Notes: a model not told the origin generated them from the letters alone. Counted from the first letter of the stretch, positions 53,987 through 63,430 are shown. The stretch is DNA of 64,000 nt from Aquimarina algicola (GCF_006443095.1 NZ_VFWZ01000001.1:62001-126000), one strand, 5' to 3'. Made by a program: numbers and translations.

Positions 53987-55459
53987 ATGAGAAAAATTTT
54001 TACGTTACTGTTTTTAACAACTTTATTTTTTAATTGTAGTTCTGATGATTCAAATGATGTTTTAACTGACGATGATGGAATTACAGATGAAGACAATACT
54101 TTATTGACGATTTCAAGAGGGGCAGGTACTATCCCAGGTTTTTCAGATGAGGTAAAAGATTTTACTGTAGAAGCTATAATTACAGATGAAGAAGGTATAA
54201 TCTTAACAAGAAGTTTTTTAGAGTTTGATAGTGAGATAAAACTAGAAGCAGAATATGATAAAAGTAAGACTTACGACCTCCATTTTGTAGAACGATACCT
54301 TGAATCAAATACATCTAATCCAGAATTTAGTTATGAAGATGTACTGACATATAATGTTATAACGCTTTTGGATGTGAAGAATCGTTTATACACTTATGAT
54401 GCTTACAGTCAGGATACTATAAATTCTTTAACAAAAACAGGTAATGTAGAATTAGAGTTTAATAATATACCATCATATAGTTCAGGTATTTTGGGTTATA
54501 GTTATGGGGGAGCTTTTAGTACTATAGAAGGGGTATTAGATAATACAGAAACCCTTGATGTATCGATAGGTATTAATAGTACAAATACGGTATATTGTTT
54601 TGTAGGTTCAGAGGAAGAAAGTGATATAAGGTTTATAAAAGAGGAGTTAACAGATGGGCAATCTTTAGTCTTTAATTTTGAAGAAATGTCAAAAACGACA
54701 CCTATTGATATTGAATTTCCTCCTTTAAATAACCAAACTAAACTTCCTTTCTTTTATGCGTATTCTATAAATGGTTTTGACGAATCTTCTAATACAAGAG
54801 CAGTACTAGCTGATAAAAGTATTTTTGATAATTATTTTTCTTCAGCTGAGCGAGTTTTCATCCCTAATAATGCTTTCGAAAAGTATACTATATCTTCAAT
54901 TATTGATTATAGTAACTTCATTGTAGAAACTAGAAGGGTCTATGATAACATTGATGAGATTTCAAAAAAGCATATTCCTTCTAGCTTAAATGCAGAAATT
55001 ACAAATAACTCTTTTCCAAATGTTCAGGCTAAAGTATCGGGTGAGTATGATTATTTTGTAGTAGGCAGTTACTATAATGATGGAGCAGACTTCTATTCTG
55101 ATACCAAACGCTTAAAATGGACTATTTATGGAGAAGCAAGTTCAGAAATTTCGATTCGTCAGAAAAATCTGGTTTCTAATTTAATTCTAGAAAAAGATAA
55201 TTTTGAAATCCCTTCTTCTGATTTAATTGATAGTATGTGGCTAACGGTTTTGAATAGTGGTGCTATCATAAATTATGACAATTATATTAATTATGTAATT
55301 AATAGAAATATGTTTACAGACATAGGCGGTCAAAATATTGATAGATGGACATCAAAAAATTTTGATAATAAAGCAACTAAGAAAGGGACAGAAAACATGG
55401 AAAGACCTGATCTTTGGGAGTATACTGGCTTAGACTTAGAAAATGAATATTTTAAATAA
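53987..55459 (+). CDS. tandem lipoprotein of unknown function (copy B)
   Basis: A 490-residue lipoprotein from the ATG at 53987, paralogue of copy A with identical signal peptide but for one residue and the same SSDDSNDVLTD start. It differs by a 25-residue C-terminal extension (NKATKKGTENMERPDLWEYTG region). Conserved blocks with copy A are at DFTVEAI, SFLEFDSEIKLEAEYDK, RVYDNI and SDTKRLKWTIYGEA; the intervening segments vary strongly. Unequal conservation suggests a scaffold with variable outer parts. A bidirectional terminator follows. Function unknown. Confidence 0.72.
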   Translation: MRKIFTLLFLTTLFFNCSSDDSNDVLTDDDGITDEDNTLLTISRGAGTIPGFSDEVKDFTVEAIITDEEGIILTRSFLEFDSEIKLEAEYDKSKTYDLHFVERYLESNTSNPEFSYEDVLTYNVITLLDVKNRLYTYDAYSQDTINSLTKTGNVELEFNNIPSYSSGILGYSYGGAFSTIEGVLDNTETLDVSIGINSTNTVYCFVGSEEESDIRFIKEELTDGQSLVFNFEEMSKTTPIDIEFPPLNNQTKLPFFYAYSINGFDESSNTRAVLADKSIFDNYFSSAERVFIPNNAFEKYTISSIIDYSNFIVETRRVYDNIDEISKKHIPSSLNAEITNNSFPNVQAKVSGEYDYFVVGSYYNDGADFYSDTKRLKWTIYGEASSEISIRQKNLVSNLILEKDNFEIPSSDLIDSMWLTVLNSGAIINYDNYINYVINRNMFTDIGGQNIDRWTSKNFDNKATKKGTENMERPDLWEYTGLDLENEYFK

Positions 55460-55528
55460 AATATTTTGCAAAATTTAATTCTCAGATTTTCTAATAGATT
55501 ACATTTTAATCTTTATAAACGAAAAATT

Positions 55529-55568
55529 ATCCCCTTTATATGTTTGTATATAAAGGGGATTGCTTTTT
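55529..55568. terminator. bidirectional terminator
   Basis: Perfect 13-bp stem ATCCCCTTTATAT (55529-55541) and ATATAAAGGGGAT (55548-55560) with a 6-nt loop. T-runs follow on both strands. It separates lipoprotein copy B from the convergent small peptide gene. Confidence 0.85.
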
Positions 55569-55761
55569 AAAAGGCGCAGAGGTCAGGAATGAAAAAACCT
55601 CCTACATCAACGCCACATACTCCACAGGGACAATCACTGTCACTTGTACATGATCTAAATTCTGCTACACATCCGTTTTTGACCGATCCAGCATTAATTG
55701 ATTTTTGTTGTTCTCTTTTTAAAACTTGAATGTTGTCTAGGTTTAAAATGTTTTTAATCAT
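55567..55761 (-). CDS. RiPP-like Cys-rich precursor peptide
   Basis: A 64-residue peptide. The leader MIKNILNLDNIQVLKREQQK followed by SINAG is the standard Bacteroidota leader (LNLDxxxxLxxxEQKxIxGG), with Ala-Gly in place of Gly-Gly. Cleavage after Gly25 would leave a core of 39 residues with six cysteines (positions 31, 38, 44, 46, 49, 62), including CTSDSDCPCGVCG. The SDSDCP spacing recalls disulfide-rich knottin-like peptides. No C39-peptidase transporter, radical SAM, LanB/LanC or other modifying enzyme is in the neighbourhood. The call as a leader-processed exported peptide is family knowledge plus sequence pattern; its activity is unknown. Confidence 0.72.
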   Translation of the reverse strand: MIKNILNLDNIQVLKREQQKSINAGSVKNGCVAEFRSCTSDSDCPCGVCGVDVGGFFIPDLCAF

Positions 55762-55914
55762 TGTGAATAATATTTATATGGTTAATTTTATAGTAAGATA
55801 TGATTTTTACATATCTATATTTAAAATCTTATCATAAAAAATTAATTCCCTTACTTTTTTGCAATGCTATTTTTGTTAAAAATCGATTAACACAAGATCT
55901 TTTTTCTGTTTCGG

Positions 55915-56634
55915 CTATTGTACTTTTGTTATTTCATGATATCCAATAAGTTTCCCTCTTTTGTTATATGATTCTGACTTTACTACCATAGCATTATTAT
56001 AATACCATTCTACTCCCGATCCTTTTACGTTTATAATTCCAAACTTAGAGTCAAAATCAAAGGTCACTTTTTGACACATAAACGTTCCTGCTGGGGTGGT
56101 AATTTGTTCTTCACCTACAATTTTTCGGTTAAAAACATTAAAAGCCATTGTGACCAAAGTAAAACCATTACTGTTTAATTTTATAGTGATATTTCCGTCA
56201 TCAAGATGATCTCCGGTTTTCATACCATTCGGAAATTCTAGAACATCCCCATCTATTTTAAATTTTAGATTTTCTTTTTCATTGTACTCAGATAGTTTGT
56301 TGAAATCAAAAAATCGAATCATATCCACACTGAACAATCCATTGTTGCAACCTACATTGTATTGAGTATCAAATGTTTTTTTGTCTTTTGTGTTTACAAC
56401 GGTTGCTTTAATAATAGCGTTAACCAAACTACCATCTTCAGAGACTTCTATAGTTTCATGAACTGTAGTGCTTTCTGGTTTTCCTCTTTTATTATAATCA
56501 GTATATTCTAGTATTGCACCTTTTTTCATAAAAGAAACATCAGTACAATCTTGCGCAATAGACAAACTAACTGTAAACAGAGTAAAGACAATTATTATCC
56601 TAAAAGCTTTTGTTATTTTGAAGTTACTTTTCAT
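55915..56634 (-). CDS. exported TapB/DUF3108-like protein (copy A)
   Basis: A 239-residue exported protein; signal peptide ends near LSIAQ. Features are FMKKGAILEYTDYNKRGK near the start, a central NVFNRKIVGEEQITTPAGTF with MCQKV, and an end GVEWYYNNAMVVKSES. This is the pattern of the DUF3108/TapB-like beta-sandwich proteins of Bacteroidota, with no proven role. The gene at 60792-61478 encodes a paralogue with the same TPAGTF block. It is the last gene of a minus-strand run, starting 5 nt behind the vWA lipoprotein gene. Confidence 0.75.
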   Translation of the reverse strand: MKSNFKITKAFRIIIVFTLFTVSLSIAQDCTDVSFMKKGAILEYTDYNKRGKPESTTVHETIEVSEDGSLVNAIIKATVVNTKDKKTFDTQYNVGCNNGLFSVDMIRFFDFNKLSEYNEKENLKFKIDGDVLEFPNGMKTGDHLDDGNITIKLNSNGFTLVTMAFNVFNRKIVGEEQITTPAGTFMCQKVTFDFDSKFGIINVKGSGVEWYYNNAMVVKSESYNKRGKLIGYHEITKVQ

Positions 56635-56639
56635 GCGAT

Positions 56640-57341
56640 TTACATTTTAGACGTTATAAATTTCCCTCCGTTTTCTTGGGCAAGAGTCCTCATAAAATTA
56701 TGATCTGCATCTTCTCCAAAAGCAATAGTGTGAATGATTACATTATTAGTGTTTATTTTCCTAATTTCTTCAAGAACGGCTTGTGGTCCACCATTAGGTA
56801 ATCCATCACTCATTAAGATTACTTCTTGTACTCCTGGAGTTGATATTGCCTCTGTTAATCCCAATAATGTATTTGTACCACCACCTGCTCTAAGGTTTTC
56901 TACAAATATATTTGCCGAAGTTCTAGCAGTATTTGTTGCAGTTCTCAATTCTAAAGATTGTTTTTTGACATTGTCTTCGTAAGCAAAAACGGCAAACTTT
57001 TTACCATCAGGAAGTCCCTTGATAGCTGGGATTAATTTTCGTTTTACAGCTCCTAATTTTGTAGCTTGTTTTGTAACCTGTTTCCCCAGAATGTTTCCTA
57101 TTTTTCCACCTATAGTATTACTAACTGTATTACCTGCTTTATTTCCAACTTGTCGCATTACTTGGTCTTTAATAGAGCCTTCATCGATACCTTCCATACT
57201 TCCGGAGATATCAATAAGATATAATGTGTTTTGTGTTGATGTTTCTATTCCATAGAAATCGTCTGATTTTTTCATAACATAGCATGATTGCAGTAGCATG
57301 CAGATCAGACATAGTGTTATAAATGATTTTCCCCTTTTCAT
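56640..57341 (-). CDS. vWA-domain lipoprotein
   Basis: A 233-residue lipoprotein (LLQSC, Cys20) that is essentially one vWA domain. The metal site is DISGSMEG near residue 44, then a loop insert of about 50 residues rich in Gly, Thr and Lys (VGNKAGNTVSNTIGGKIGN), TNTLLGLTEAI and the Asp of LMSDGLPNGG. vWA lipoproteins usually mediate protein contacts. It lies 32 nt behind the 210-residue lipoprotein gene and 5 nt before the TapB-like gene, so all three are co-transcribed. Confidence 0.85.
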   Translation of the reverse strand: MKRGKSFITLCLICMLLQSCYVMKKSDDFYGIETSTQNTLYLIDISGSMEGIDEGSIKDQVMRQVGNKAGNTVSNTIGGKIGNILGKQVTKQATKLGAVKRKLIPAIKGLPDGKKFAVFAYEDNVKKQSLELRTATNTARTSANIFVENLRAGGGTNTLLGLTEAISTPGVQEVILMSDGLPNGGPQAVLEEIRKINTNNVIIHTIAFGEDADHNFMRTLAQENGGKFITSKM

Positions 57342-57373
57342 TTTAATGTAATAAGTGTTTTATTTTGTATTTT

Positions 57374-58006
57374 TTATTTTGCTTTTTGTTGTAGACCTGT
57401 TAGATCGATCTCATCTACAGCTTTTCTTAATTGTTTTAATGGAATCCCCTCTCCATCAAAAGAAACTATAAATCTATTTGCAACAAGAAGTTCTATTTTA
57501 GAATTTTCACCATCAGTGTAACTATCTTTTTCGACTTCTTCTATAGCTTTAAAACCGTTAATAGTATTTGATTTTTTAAATCCGGTTTCTGTTTGCTCTT
57601 CAAAGTCTCTGGCAAAACTCAAACGAGCAAATGTAACCATAGCACTTCCTGTTTCTCCGGCTCCATCTAGGATAGAGAAAAGTATAATGTTTTGATTTTC
57701 ATTTTCATACTCTGCTTCTGCAGCAGCCATATCAGGAACGAACTGATTTCCGATAGAAAATTTTGTTCTAGCAAAACCAAGTAAGTTTTCAGGTAGGAAT
57801 GTTTTAAGTTCTTCGTTTGATATAGGAGTCGTTTTAGCCAGCTTATCACTTTCTTCTTCTATTTTTTCTGCCTCATCTGTAATATCTTTAAGATCAGAAA
57901 CTCCTTCTATTACATCAAATATTCCTGGATCTTCATTATCTTTGTTGTTCTTTCCACATGAGAAAATAAAAAACAAAGTCATTACAGTAATGATTATTTT
58001 TTTCAT
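57374..58006 (-). CDS. hypothetical lipoprotein
   Basis: A 210-residue lipoprotein (FIFSC, Cys17). A Lys/Asp/Glu-rich first part (to about 70) is followed by a compact alpha/beta region with LLGFARTKFSIGNQFVPDM, AMVTFARLSFARDFEEQTE and a closing DEIDLTGLQ. I do not recognise the family. It precedes the vWA lipoprotein and TapB-like genes in a run behind the LytTR regulator gene (123-nt gap). Function unknown; a periplasmic role beside these two is inferred. Confidence 0.72.
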   Translation of the reverse strand: MKKIIITVMTLFFIFSCGKNNKDNEDPGIFDVIEGVSDLKDITDEAEKIEEESDKLAKTTPISNEELKTFLPENLLGFARTKFSIGNQFVPDMAAAEAEYENENQNIILFSILDGAGETGSAMVTFARLSFARDFEEQTETGFKKSNTINGFKAIEEVEKDSYTDGENSKIELLVANRFIVSFDGEGIPLKQLRKAVDEIDLTGLQQKAK

Positions 58007-58129
58007 TGATTTATTTTTATGATTTTTAATTTAACCCTTATGCTAAGTTAATGGCATCCAAAGGATTTTTGGATAGAAATGAGGATTCTAGATAGAATAT
58101 TTAGGAATTAAAGCTAAATAGAGAGGATT

Positions 58130-58885
58130 TTAAGAAATGGTATTGATATATTCAATAAGAATTTTCTTTTTGCTTTGCGAAACTGGTATTGCATGAGATT
58201 GGGCTAAAATAACTTTATCTTCTCTCTTGTTAAATGAAGATATATAATATAAATTGATTAAGAAGCTTTGATGAATTCTAAGAAATTTATGATTTGTAAG
58301 CTTTTCATCAAAAGATTTAAGAGGTTTTGATACTAAAATTTCTTTTGAATTATTGAGCACAAAAATGGTATAGTTATTATCAGATTTAGCATACAAAATA
58401 TCTTTGATATTTACGATATGAACAGTATCGGCGGTTTTTAAAACAATTTTTTTGGGTTCTTCCTGATTTGCAAAATTGTGCAGAAGTGTTTGTAATTGAT
58501 GTTGATAGTTTTCTTTATGGATATCCTCTTTAACCTTTTCTAGCGCGACAATCAGCTCATTTTGTTCATATGGTTTTAAAATGTAGTCTAAAGCGCTGAA
58601 TTTGAAGGCTTCTATTGCATATTTGGCATAAGAAGTAGTAAAAATGATTTTAAAATTTATCTCATCAAATAGTGATAGAAATTCAAAAGCATTACCATCA
58701 GTAAGAAATACATCAAGTATTATAAAATCCGGTTCTAATCGTTTTATTTGTTCGGCAGCTTCATGTATCGAATCAGAATTGCCAATAATATGAATATCTA
58801 TAGCAGTATATTTTGTTATAATTGCTGAGGCATATGATAATGCTTGTGGGTCGTCTTCTACAATAAAACAAGATATTTTGCTCAT
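58130..58885 (-). CDS. LytTR family response regulator
   Basis: A 251-residue response regulator. The receiver domain (1-120) has the acidic pair at 10-12, phosphoacceptor Asp58 (FIILDVFL), and Lys in YILKPYEQNE. The LytTR DNA-binding domain (about 148-250) shows VNIKDILYAKSDNNYT and FLRIHQSFLINL. It is coupled to the TPR histidine kinase gene 8 nt upstream, forming a classical LytS/LytR-type two-component pair. Likely targets are the envelope genes directly downstream. Confidence 0.92.
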   Translation of the reverse strand: MSKISCFIVEDDPQALSYASAIITKYTAIDIHIIGNSDSIHEAAEQIKRLEPDFIILDVFLTDGNAFEFLSLFDEINFKIIFTTSYAKYAIEAFKFSALDYILKPYEQNELIVALEKVKEDIHKENYQHQLQTLLHNFANQEEPKKIVLKTADTVHIVNIKDILYAKSDNNYTIFVLNNSKEILVSKPLKSFDEKLTNHKFLRIHQSFLINLYYISSFNKREDKVILAQSHAIPVSQSKKKILIEYINTIS

Positions 58886-58893
58886 ATATTAGA

Positions 58894-60732
58894 TTATAAT
58901 GTTGTGAATGATAGTATAACTTTTGTTCCTGTTTCAGAGGATTCTACTGCTATATTGCCATCAAAGTTTTTTAAAGTTCTGTTCAGATTTTTTAATTGCT
59001 CGTTGATGATATTCATACTCATCGATTTATGCAAACGTTTTTCGTCTTCTTTTTTGTTTTGATATCCTTTTCCATTATCAACTATAGATACAAATAAAGT
59101 TGTATTTTCTTTGTAATACTCTATATTTATTTTTCCATCAGTATTATTTTTTAAACCATGCAATACGGCATTCTCTACAAATGGTTGAGTAATGAGTGAT
59201 GGTAATGTATCAAAATCTTCTTCTATATCTTCTGTACTATCAATTGTATATGAAAAAGCATTGTTCAAATTAAGTTGTTGCAGATCAAGATAAGATTGTA
59301 AAGCAAGTTTATCGTCGGCTACTGTAATAAAATCATCATCTGATTTTTCTAAGATTAAACGAATTAACTTAGAATAACTTGCTAAGTATGAACCTGATTT
59401 TTCTTTATCATTTTGATATATAAAGTTTTGAATACTTTGTAAAGCGTTGAATAAAAAGTGAGGATTTAATTGAATTTTTCTAAGTCTTTGTTCTAACAAT
59501 AACGTGTCTAATTGTTGCTTGGTTTTGTAATTATTAAAGCCAAAATATCCTAATATTGCGAAAAGAACTATAAAAACCGAAATAGCAATTAAAACATATT
59601 TTTGTTGAGAGATTGTCAATGCCTGAATTTCATTTTTGGCATCTAAAATATCGATTCGTTGTTGTTTCTTTTCAGACTCGTACTTTTCTGTCAGCTCGGC
59701 AACTTTTTCTTTTTGTTTGGTTTCTGTGATAGAATCTTTTAATTTGTCTTTCAGATCCGCATAATAAATTGCTTTTTTATAATCATTTAGACCAACGTAT
59801 GAATCTTTGAGGTTATTATAGATGTAAGATCGAAGCACCCCTTTGGATCCGGGCATTGCACTATCCAGATATTGTATTGCCTTTTTATATTCTTTGTTTT
59901 TGAGATAAGCATTGCCTATGTTATTATAGGTAATATTAAGGGATTTAACGGAGTTTAATTCTTTTTTTAGTTGCAAAGCTTTTTTACCATATGATATAGA
60001 TGCTTGATAATCGATATCATATGTAGAGTAGTAGTTTGATAAGTTTGAGTAAATAACAGACAAACTACTTTTGGATTTATATTTTTTGGCTAAATTCTCT
60101 GCTTCTTTAACAGAAGATAAATATTTTTTAAAAAGCTTTTGTTCGTAATAAATCGTGCATAGATTCACTAGAATTTGAAGTCTAATATTTTCATTAAAAT
60201 CACTTAGAGGGAGAGCTCTTTCAAGGTATTTCTGTGCATTTTCAAAATTTCTTAAAGAAGCATTTATAGAACCGATATTAGTATATGTACCGACAAGTTG
60301 TTTAGAATTTTTTGTTTCTTCCAGAATCTTTGCAGCTTTGAGATAAATACTCAGCGCTTTTTTAAAATCTTGTTTGTAGTATTGTATTGTACCAAGGTTA
60401 TGCCAGGTTTGACCTTCCAGGTGTTTTGGTAATGCTTTTGAAAGGTTTTTTTGTAAAATTGAATCAGCTTTCAAAAAACCTCCTTTTGTAATCAGAACAC
60501 TACTTTTTTGCAGATTAGATTTGGCAATTAATGTGTCATTTTGAATAGATTGAGAAAGAGATAGTGCTTTTTCTATGTAAAATAAAGAACTATCGACATT
60601 CTTATACATAAATTCTTTAGACTTAACGATATTGTACTCTATTTCCTTTAACTTATCAAAAGATGTCTGTGCTTGTATTGAAAAAGTAATGAGAAAAACT
60701 CCTGTAAAAAGGATATAAACAAGTATTTTCAT
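58894..60732 (-). CDS. TPR-domain histidine kinase (LytS-like, His_kinase/HATPase)
   Basis: A 612-residue kinase with a signal peptide or N-terminal anchor, then about seven TPR repeats (40-330), a coiled coil (331-370, EKVAELTEKYESEKKQQ), a membrane helix at about 375-393, and the LytS-type kinase core. The phosphoacceptor is His425 in NPHFLFNALQS, and the ATP-binding domain shows PSLITQPFVENAVLHG and DNGKGYQNK. The TPR part is expected outside the inner membrane, where it would sense a protein or peptide. It is the cognate partner of the LytTR regulator 8 nt downstream. Confidence 0.92.
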   Translation of the reverse strand: MKILVYILFTGVFLITFSIQAQTSFDKLKEIEYNIVKSKEFMYKNVDSSLFYIEKALSLSQSIQNDTLIAKSNLQKSSVLITKGGFLKADSILQKNLSKALPKHLEGQTWHNLGTIQYYKQDFKKALSIYLKAAKILEETKNSKQLVGTYTNIGSINASLRNFENAQKYLERALPLSDFNENIRLQILVNLCTIYYEQKLFKKYLSSVKEAENLAKKYKSKSSLSVIYSNLSNYYSTYDIDYQASISYGKKALQLKKELNSVKSLNITYNNIGNAYLKNKEYKKAIQYLDSAMPGSKGVLRSYIYNNLKDSYVGLNDYKKAIYYADLKDKLKDSITETKQKEKVAELTEKYESEKKQQRIDILDAKNEIQALTISQQKYVLIAISVFIVLFAILGYFGFNNYKTKQQLDTLLLEQRLRKIQLNPHFLFNALQSIQNFIYQNDKEKSGSYLASYSKLIRLILEKSDDDFITVADDKLALQSYLDLQQLNLNNAFSYTIDSTEDIEEDFDTLPSLITQPFVENAVLHGLKNNTDGKINIEYYKENTTLFVSIVDNGKGYQNKKEDEKRLHKSMSMNIINEQLKNLNRTLKNFDGNIAVESSETGTKVILSFTTL

Positions 60733-60791
60733 TCAATAAATTAGTTTTACATTTCAAATAGCAATAATACATTTTTAAGAATAAATCAATT

Positions 60792-61478
60792 TTATTGTTT
60801 GCTAACCAATTCGTGAGATCTTTCTAGCATTCCAATATTATTATAGAATTCTGATTTGATTAAAATTAGCTCATCAGAGTACCATTCTATACTATTTGAT
60901 TTAGTTTTTATTGCTCCTTTAAAATAAGACTCCTCAATATCATAAGATATTTTTTTACACAAAAATGTTCCTGCAGGAGTTTTAATTTTTTCTTTTCCTA
61001 AGTTTTTCCTGTTGAAAATAGTATAATTTATGGTAGCAAATACAATTGTATTATCAATAATCTTGACCTCTATTTGACCATCATTTAATTTGGATTTTTT
61101 GTTTCTAGGAAAATTAATAGTATTCCCATTGATTTCAACATTCATATTTCCTCCGTCATATGATGTCAAAAAGAAACGTTCTGGGCCTATTCTAGTTTCA
61201 TTTTGAATATAAACTATTGTATAATTTATAGGACTATTGGTCTTATATTTTTTTTCTTTAGAAACCTGAGTAGCTTGCATTTTAGTAACAATACTATCTT
61301 TATGTTTGGTAACAGAAACTGTTTTGTGTATTCCAAAACTTAGTTGATCACCTTTTTCGTTATAACTAATGTATTTTAGAGATGTTCCTTCTTCAATAAA
61401 TGAAAAATCATATTGTTGACTATAATTTAATTGATAAAACAATACATAAACACATATAAAAATGACAAAGGTTTTCAT
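60792..61478 (-). CDS. exported TapB/DUF3108-like protein (copy B)
   Basis: A 228-residue exported protein from the ATG at 61478, where a normal signal peptide (FVIFICVYVLFYQ) begins; the reading frame is open for 22 more residues upstream but those are not signal-like. It shares IEEGTSLKYISYNEKGD, the NRKNLGKEKIKTPAGTF block with LCKKI, and SIEWYSDELILIKSEF with copy A. It is the first gene of the run, 59 nt ahead of the kinase gene, so the two-component pair is bracketed by paralogues. Confidence 0.72.
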   Translation of the reverse strand: MKTFVIFICVYVLFYQLNYSQQYDFSFIEEGTSLKYISYNEKGDQLSFGIHKTVSVTKHKDSIVTKMQATQVSKEKKYKTNSPINYTIVYIQNETRIGPERFFLTSYDGGNMNVEINGNTINFPRNKKSKLNDGQIEVKIIDNTIVFATINYTIFNRKNLGKEKIKTPAGTFLCKKISYDIEESYFKGAIKTKSNSIEWYSDELILIKSEFYNNIGMLERSHELVSKQ

Positions 61479-61567
61479 TCTTGATTTACAACCTAATAAA
61501 TGATCATAAAAGGAAACGAGAAGTATCGATTTATGAAAAATCATGCTATAAAATTATAAGAGATCAA

Positions 61568-63196
61568 TCAAGCTTGAATTACTCCCAGATTAAATTTCTT
61601 TTCAATAGGGGCATGATTTGCGGCTTCAATTCCCATAGAAATTACATTCCTGGTTTCTAAAGGGTCGATAATACCATCTGTCCAGATACGGGCAGCAGCA
61701 TAATAGGGTGAGATTTGTCTATCATATCGAGCTTTAATTTTATCGTACAATGCTTTTTCGTCTTCTTCAGACAATTTCTCTCCTTTATTTTTTAAAGATG
61801 CCGTTTCTATTTGTAGTAATACTTTGGCAGCCTGTGCACCACCCATTACGGCTAATTCTGCACTAGGCCATGCATATATCAATCTGGGGTCGTATGCTTT
61901 ACCACACATGGCATAGTTTCCTGCACCATAAGAGTTTCCTATTACGATTGTAAATTTTGGTACAACACTATTACTCACTGCATTTACCATTTTGGCACCA
62001 TCTTTTATAATACCTCCATGTTCACTTTTGCTACCAACCATAAAACCGGTCACGTCTTGTAAAAAGACCAAAGGTATTTTCTTTTGGTTACAATTGGCGA
62101 TAAATCTAGTGGCTTTGTCTGCAGAATCAGAATAAATAACACCTCCAAACTGCATTTCTCCTTTTTTCGTTTTTACAATTTTACGTTGATTTGCAACAAT
62201 TCCTACAGCCCAACCATCAATGCGAGCATAGCCAGTAAGGATAGTTTGACCATAGCCGGCTTTATATTCTTCAAAATCAGAATCGTCAACTAGCCTTTTT
62301 ATAATTTCGAGCATGTCGTATTGCTCATTTCTAGCTTTGGGCAAGATGCCATATATATCTTTAGGATTTTCTTTTGGTTTAGTCGATTTAATACGATTAA
62401 ATCCAGCTTTTTCAAAGTCACCTATTTTAGACATTATGTTTTTGATGGTATCCAAAGCATCTTTATCATCTTTTGCTTTATAATCGGTTACTCCTGAAAT
62501 TTCACAGTGAGTAGTAGCACCACCCAAGGTTTCATTATCAATAGTTTCTCCTATTGCCGCTTTTACCAAATAGCTTCCAGCTAAAAATATACTTCCGGTT
62601 TTATCTACAATTAGCGCTTCATCACTCATAATAGGTAAATACGCGCCTCCGGCAACACAACTTCCCATCACAGCAGAAATTTGTGTAATTCCCATACTAC
62701 TCATTACAGCATTATTACGAAATATCCTTCCAAAATGTTCTTTATCAGGAAAAATTTCATCTTGCATGGGTAAATATACTCCGGCGCTATCTACAAGGTA
62801 AATAATTGGTAATTTGTTTTCTATAGACAATTCTTGTGCTCTCAGATTTTTTTTCCCAGTGATCGGAAACCAAGCTCCTGCTTTTACTGTAGCATCATTT
62901 GCTACAACAATGCATTGTTTTCCTGATACATACCCGATTTTTACAACAACACCTCCGCTTGGACATCCACCATGTTCCTGATACATATCCTCACCAGCAA
63001 AAGCACCAACTTCTATCGATTTAGAATCTCGATCTAATAAATATTCAATACGCTCGCGAGCAGTCATTTTTCCCTTTGAGTGAAGCTTTTCTATTCGTTT
63101 TTCACCCCCTCCTAAATGTACTTTTGCAAGTTTTTGTTTTAATTCTGATACTAAAAGTTTATTGTGATCTTCGTTTTTATTGAAGTTTAAATCCAT
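61568..63196 (-). CDS. acyl-CoA carboxylase carboxyltransferase subunit (methylcrotonyl-CoA type)
   Basis: A 542-residue biotin-dependent carboxyltransferase beta subunit, taken from the ATG at 63196; the frame continues 12 residues upstream without family similarity. It shows GGGEKRIEKLHSKGKMTARER, MGSCVAGGAYLPIMSDEA, GATTHCEISGVTDY and FLQDVTGFMVGSKSEHGG, the pattern of methylcrotonyl-CoA carboxylases more than of propionyl-CoA ones. It would add a carboxyl group from biotin in leucine breakdown. The biotinylated alpha subunit is not in the window. It is on the same strand as the TapB-like copy B gene, 89 nt upstream of it. Confidence 0.87.
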   Translation of the reverse strand: MDLNFNKNEDHNKLLVSELKQKLAKVHLGGGEKRIEKLHSKGKMTARERIEYLLDRDSKSIEVGAFAGEDMYQEHGGCPSGGVVVKIGYVSGKQCIVVANDATVKAGAWFPITGKKNLRAQELSIENKLPIIYLVDSAGVYLPMQDEIFPDKEHFGRIFRNNAVMSSMGITQISAVMGSCVAGGAYLPIMSDEALIVDKTGSIFLAGSYLVKAAIGETIDNETLGGATTHCEISGVTDYKAKDDKDALDTIKNIMSKIGDFEKAGFNRIKSTKPKENPKDIYGILPKARNEQYDMLEIIKRLVDDSDFEEYKAGYGQTILTGYARIDGWAVGIVANQRKIVKTKKGEMQFGGVIYSDSADKATRFIANCNQKKIPLVFLQDVTGFMVGSKSEHGGIIKDGAKMVNAVSNSVVPKFTIVIGNSYGAGNYAMCGKAYDPRLIYAWPSAELAVMGGAQAAKVLLQIETASLKNKGEKLSEEDEKALYDKIKARYDRQISPYYAAARIWTDGIIDPLETRNVISMGIEAANHAPIEKKFNLGVIQA

Positions 63197-63373
63197 TTGT
63201 GTGTATTGTTTGCACGAAAATACAAAAAACAAGTAGTTTATAAAGGCTTACGGTATATTTTCGGTAGCAGTTATAAAAATGTATTAAGGATGTAATGATT
63301 GTATTTATAAATAATTGTTGGTTAATATTTTAATAATGTTTTCTTGGTCGGGATTTAACAATTAGATCATGTT

Positions 63374-63406
63374 TTTGAGATTATTTTAACACTGTAACTA
63401 ATTTAA
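63374..63406 (+). promoter_or_regulatory. candidate promoter of the terminal lipoprotein gene
   Basis: TTTG (63374-63377), a 21-nt spacer and TAATTTAA (63399-63406) approach the Bacteroidota consensus with one mismatch. The start codon is 24 nt downstream. Confidence 0.4.
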
Positions 63407-63430
63407 ATATTCACACAAAACAATTCAATT

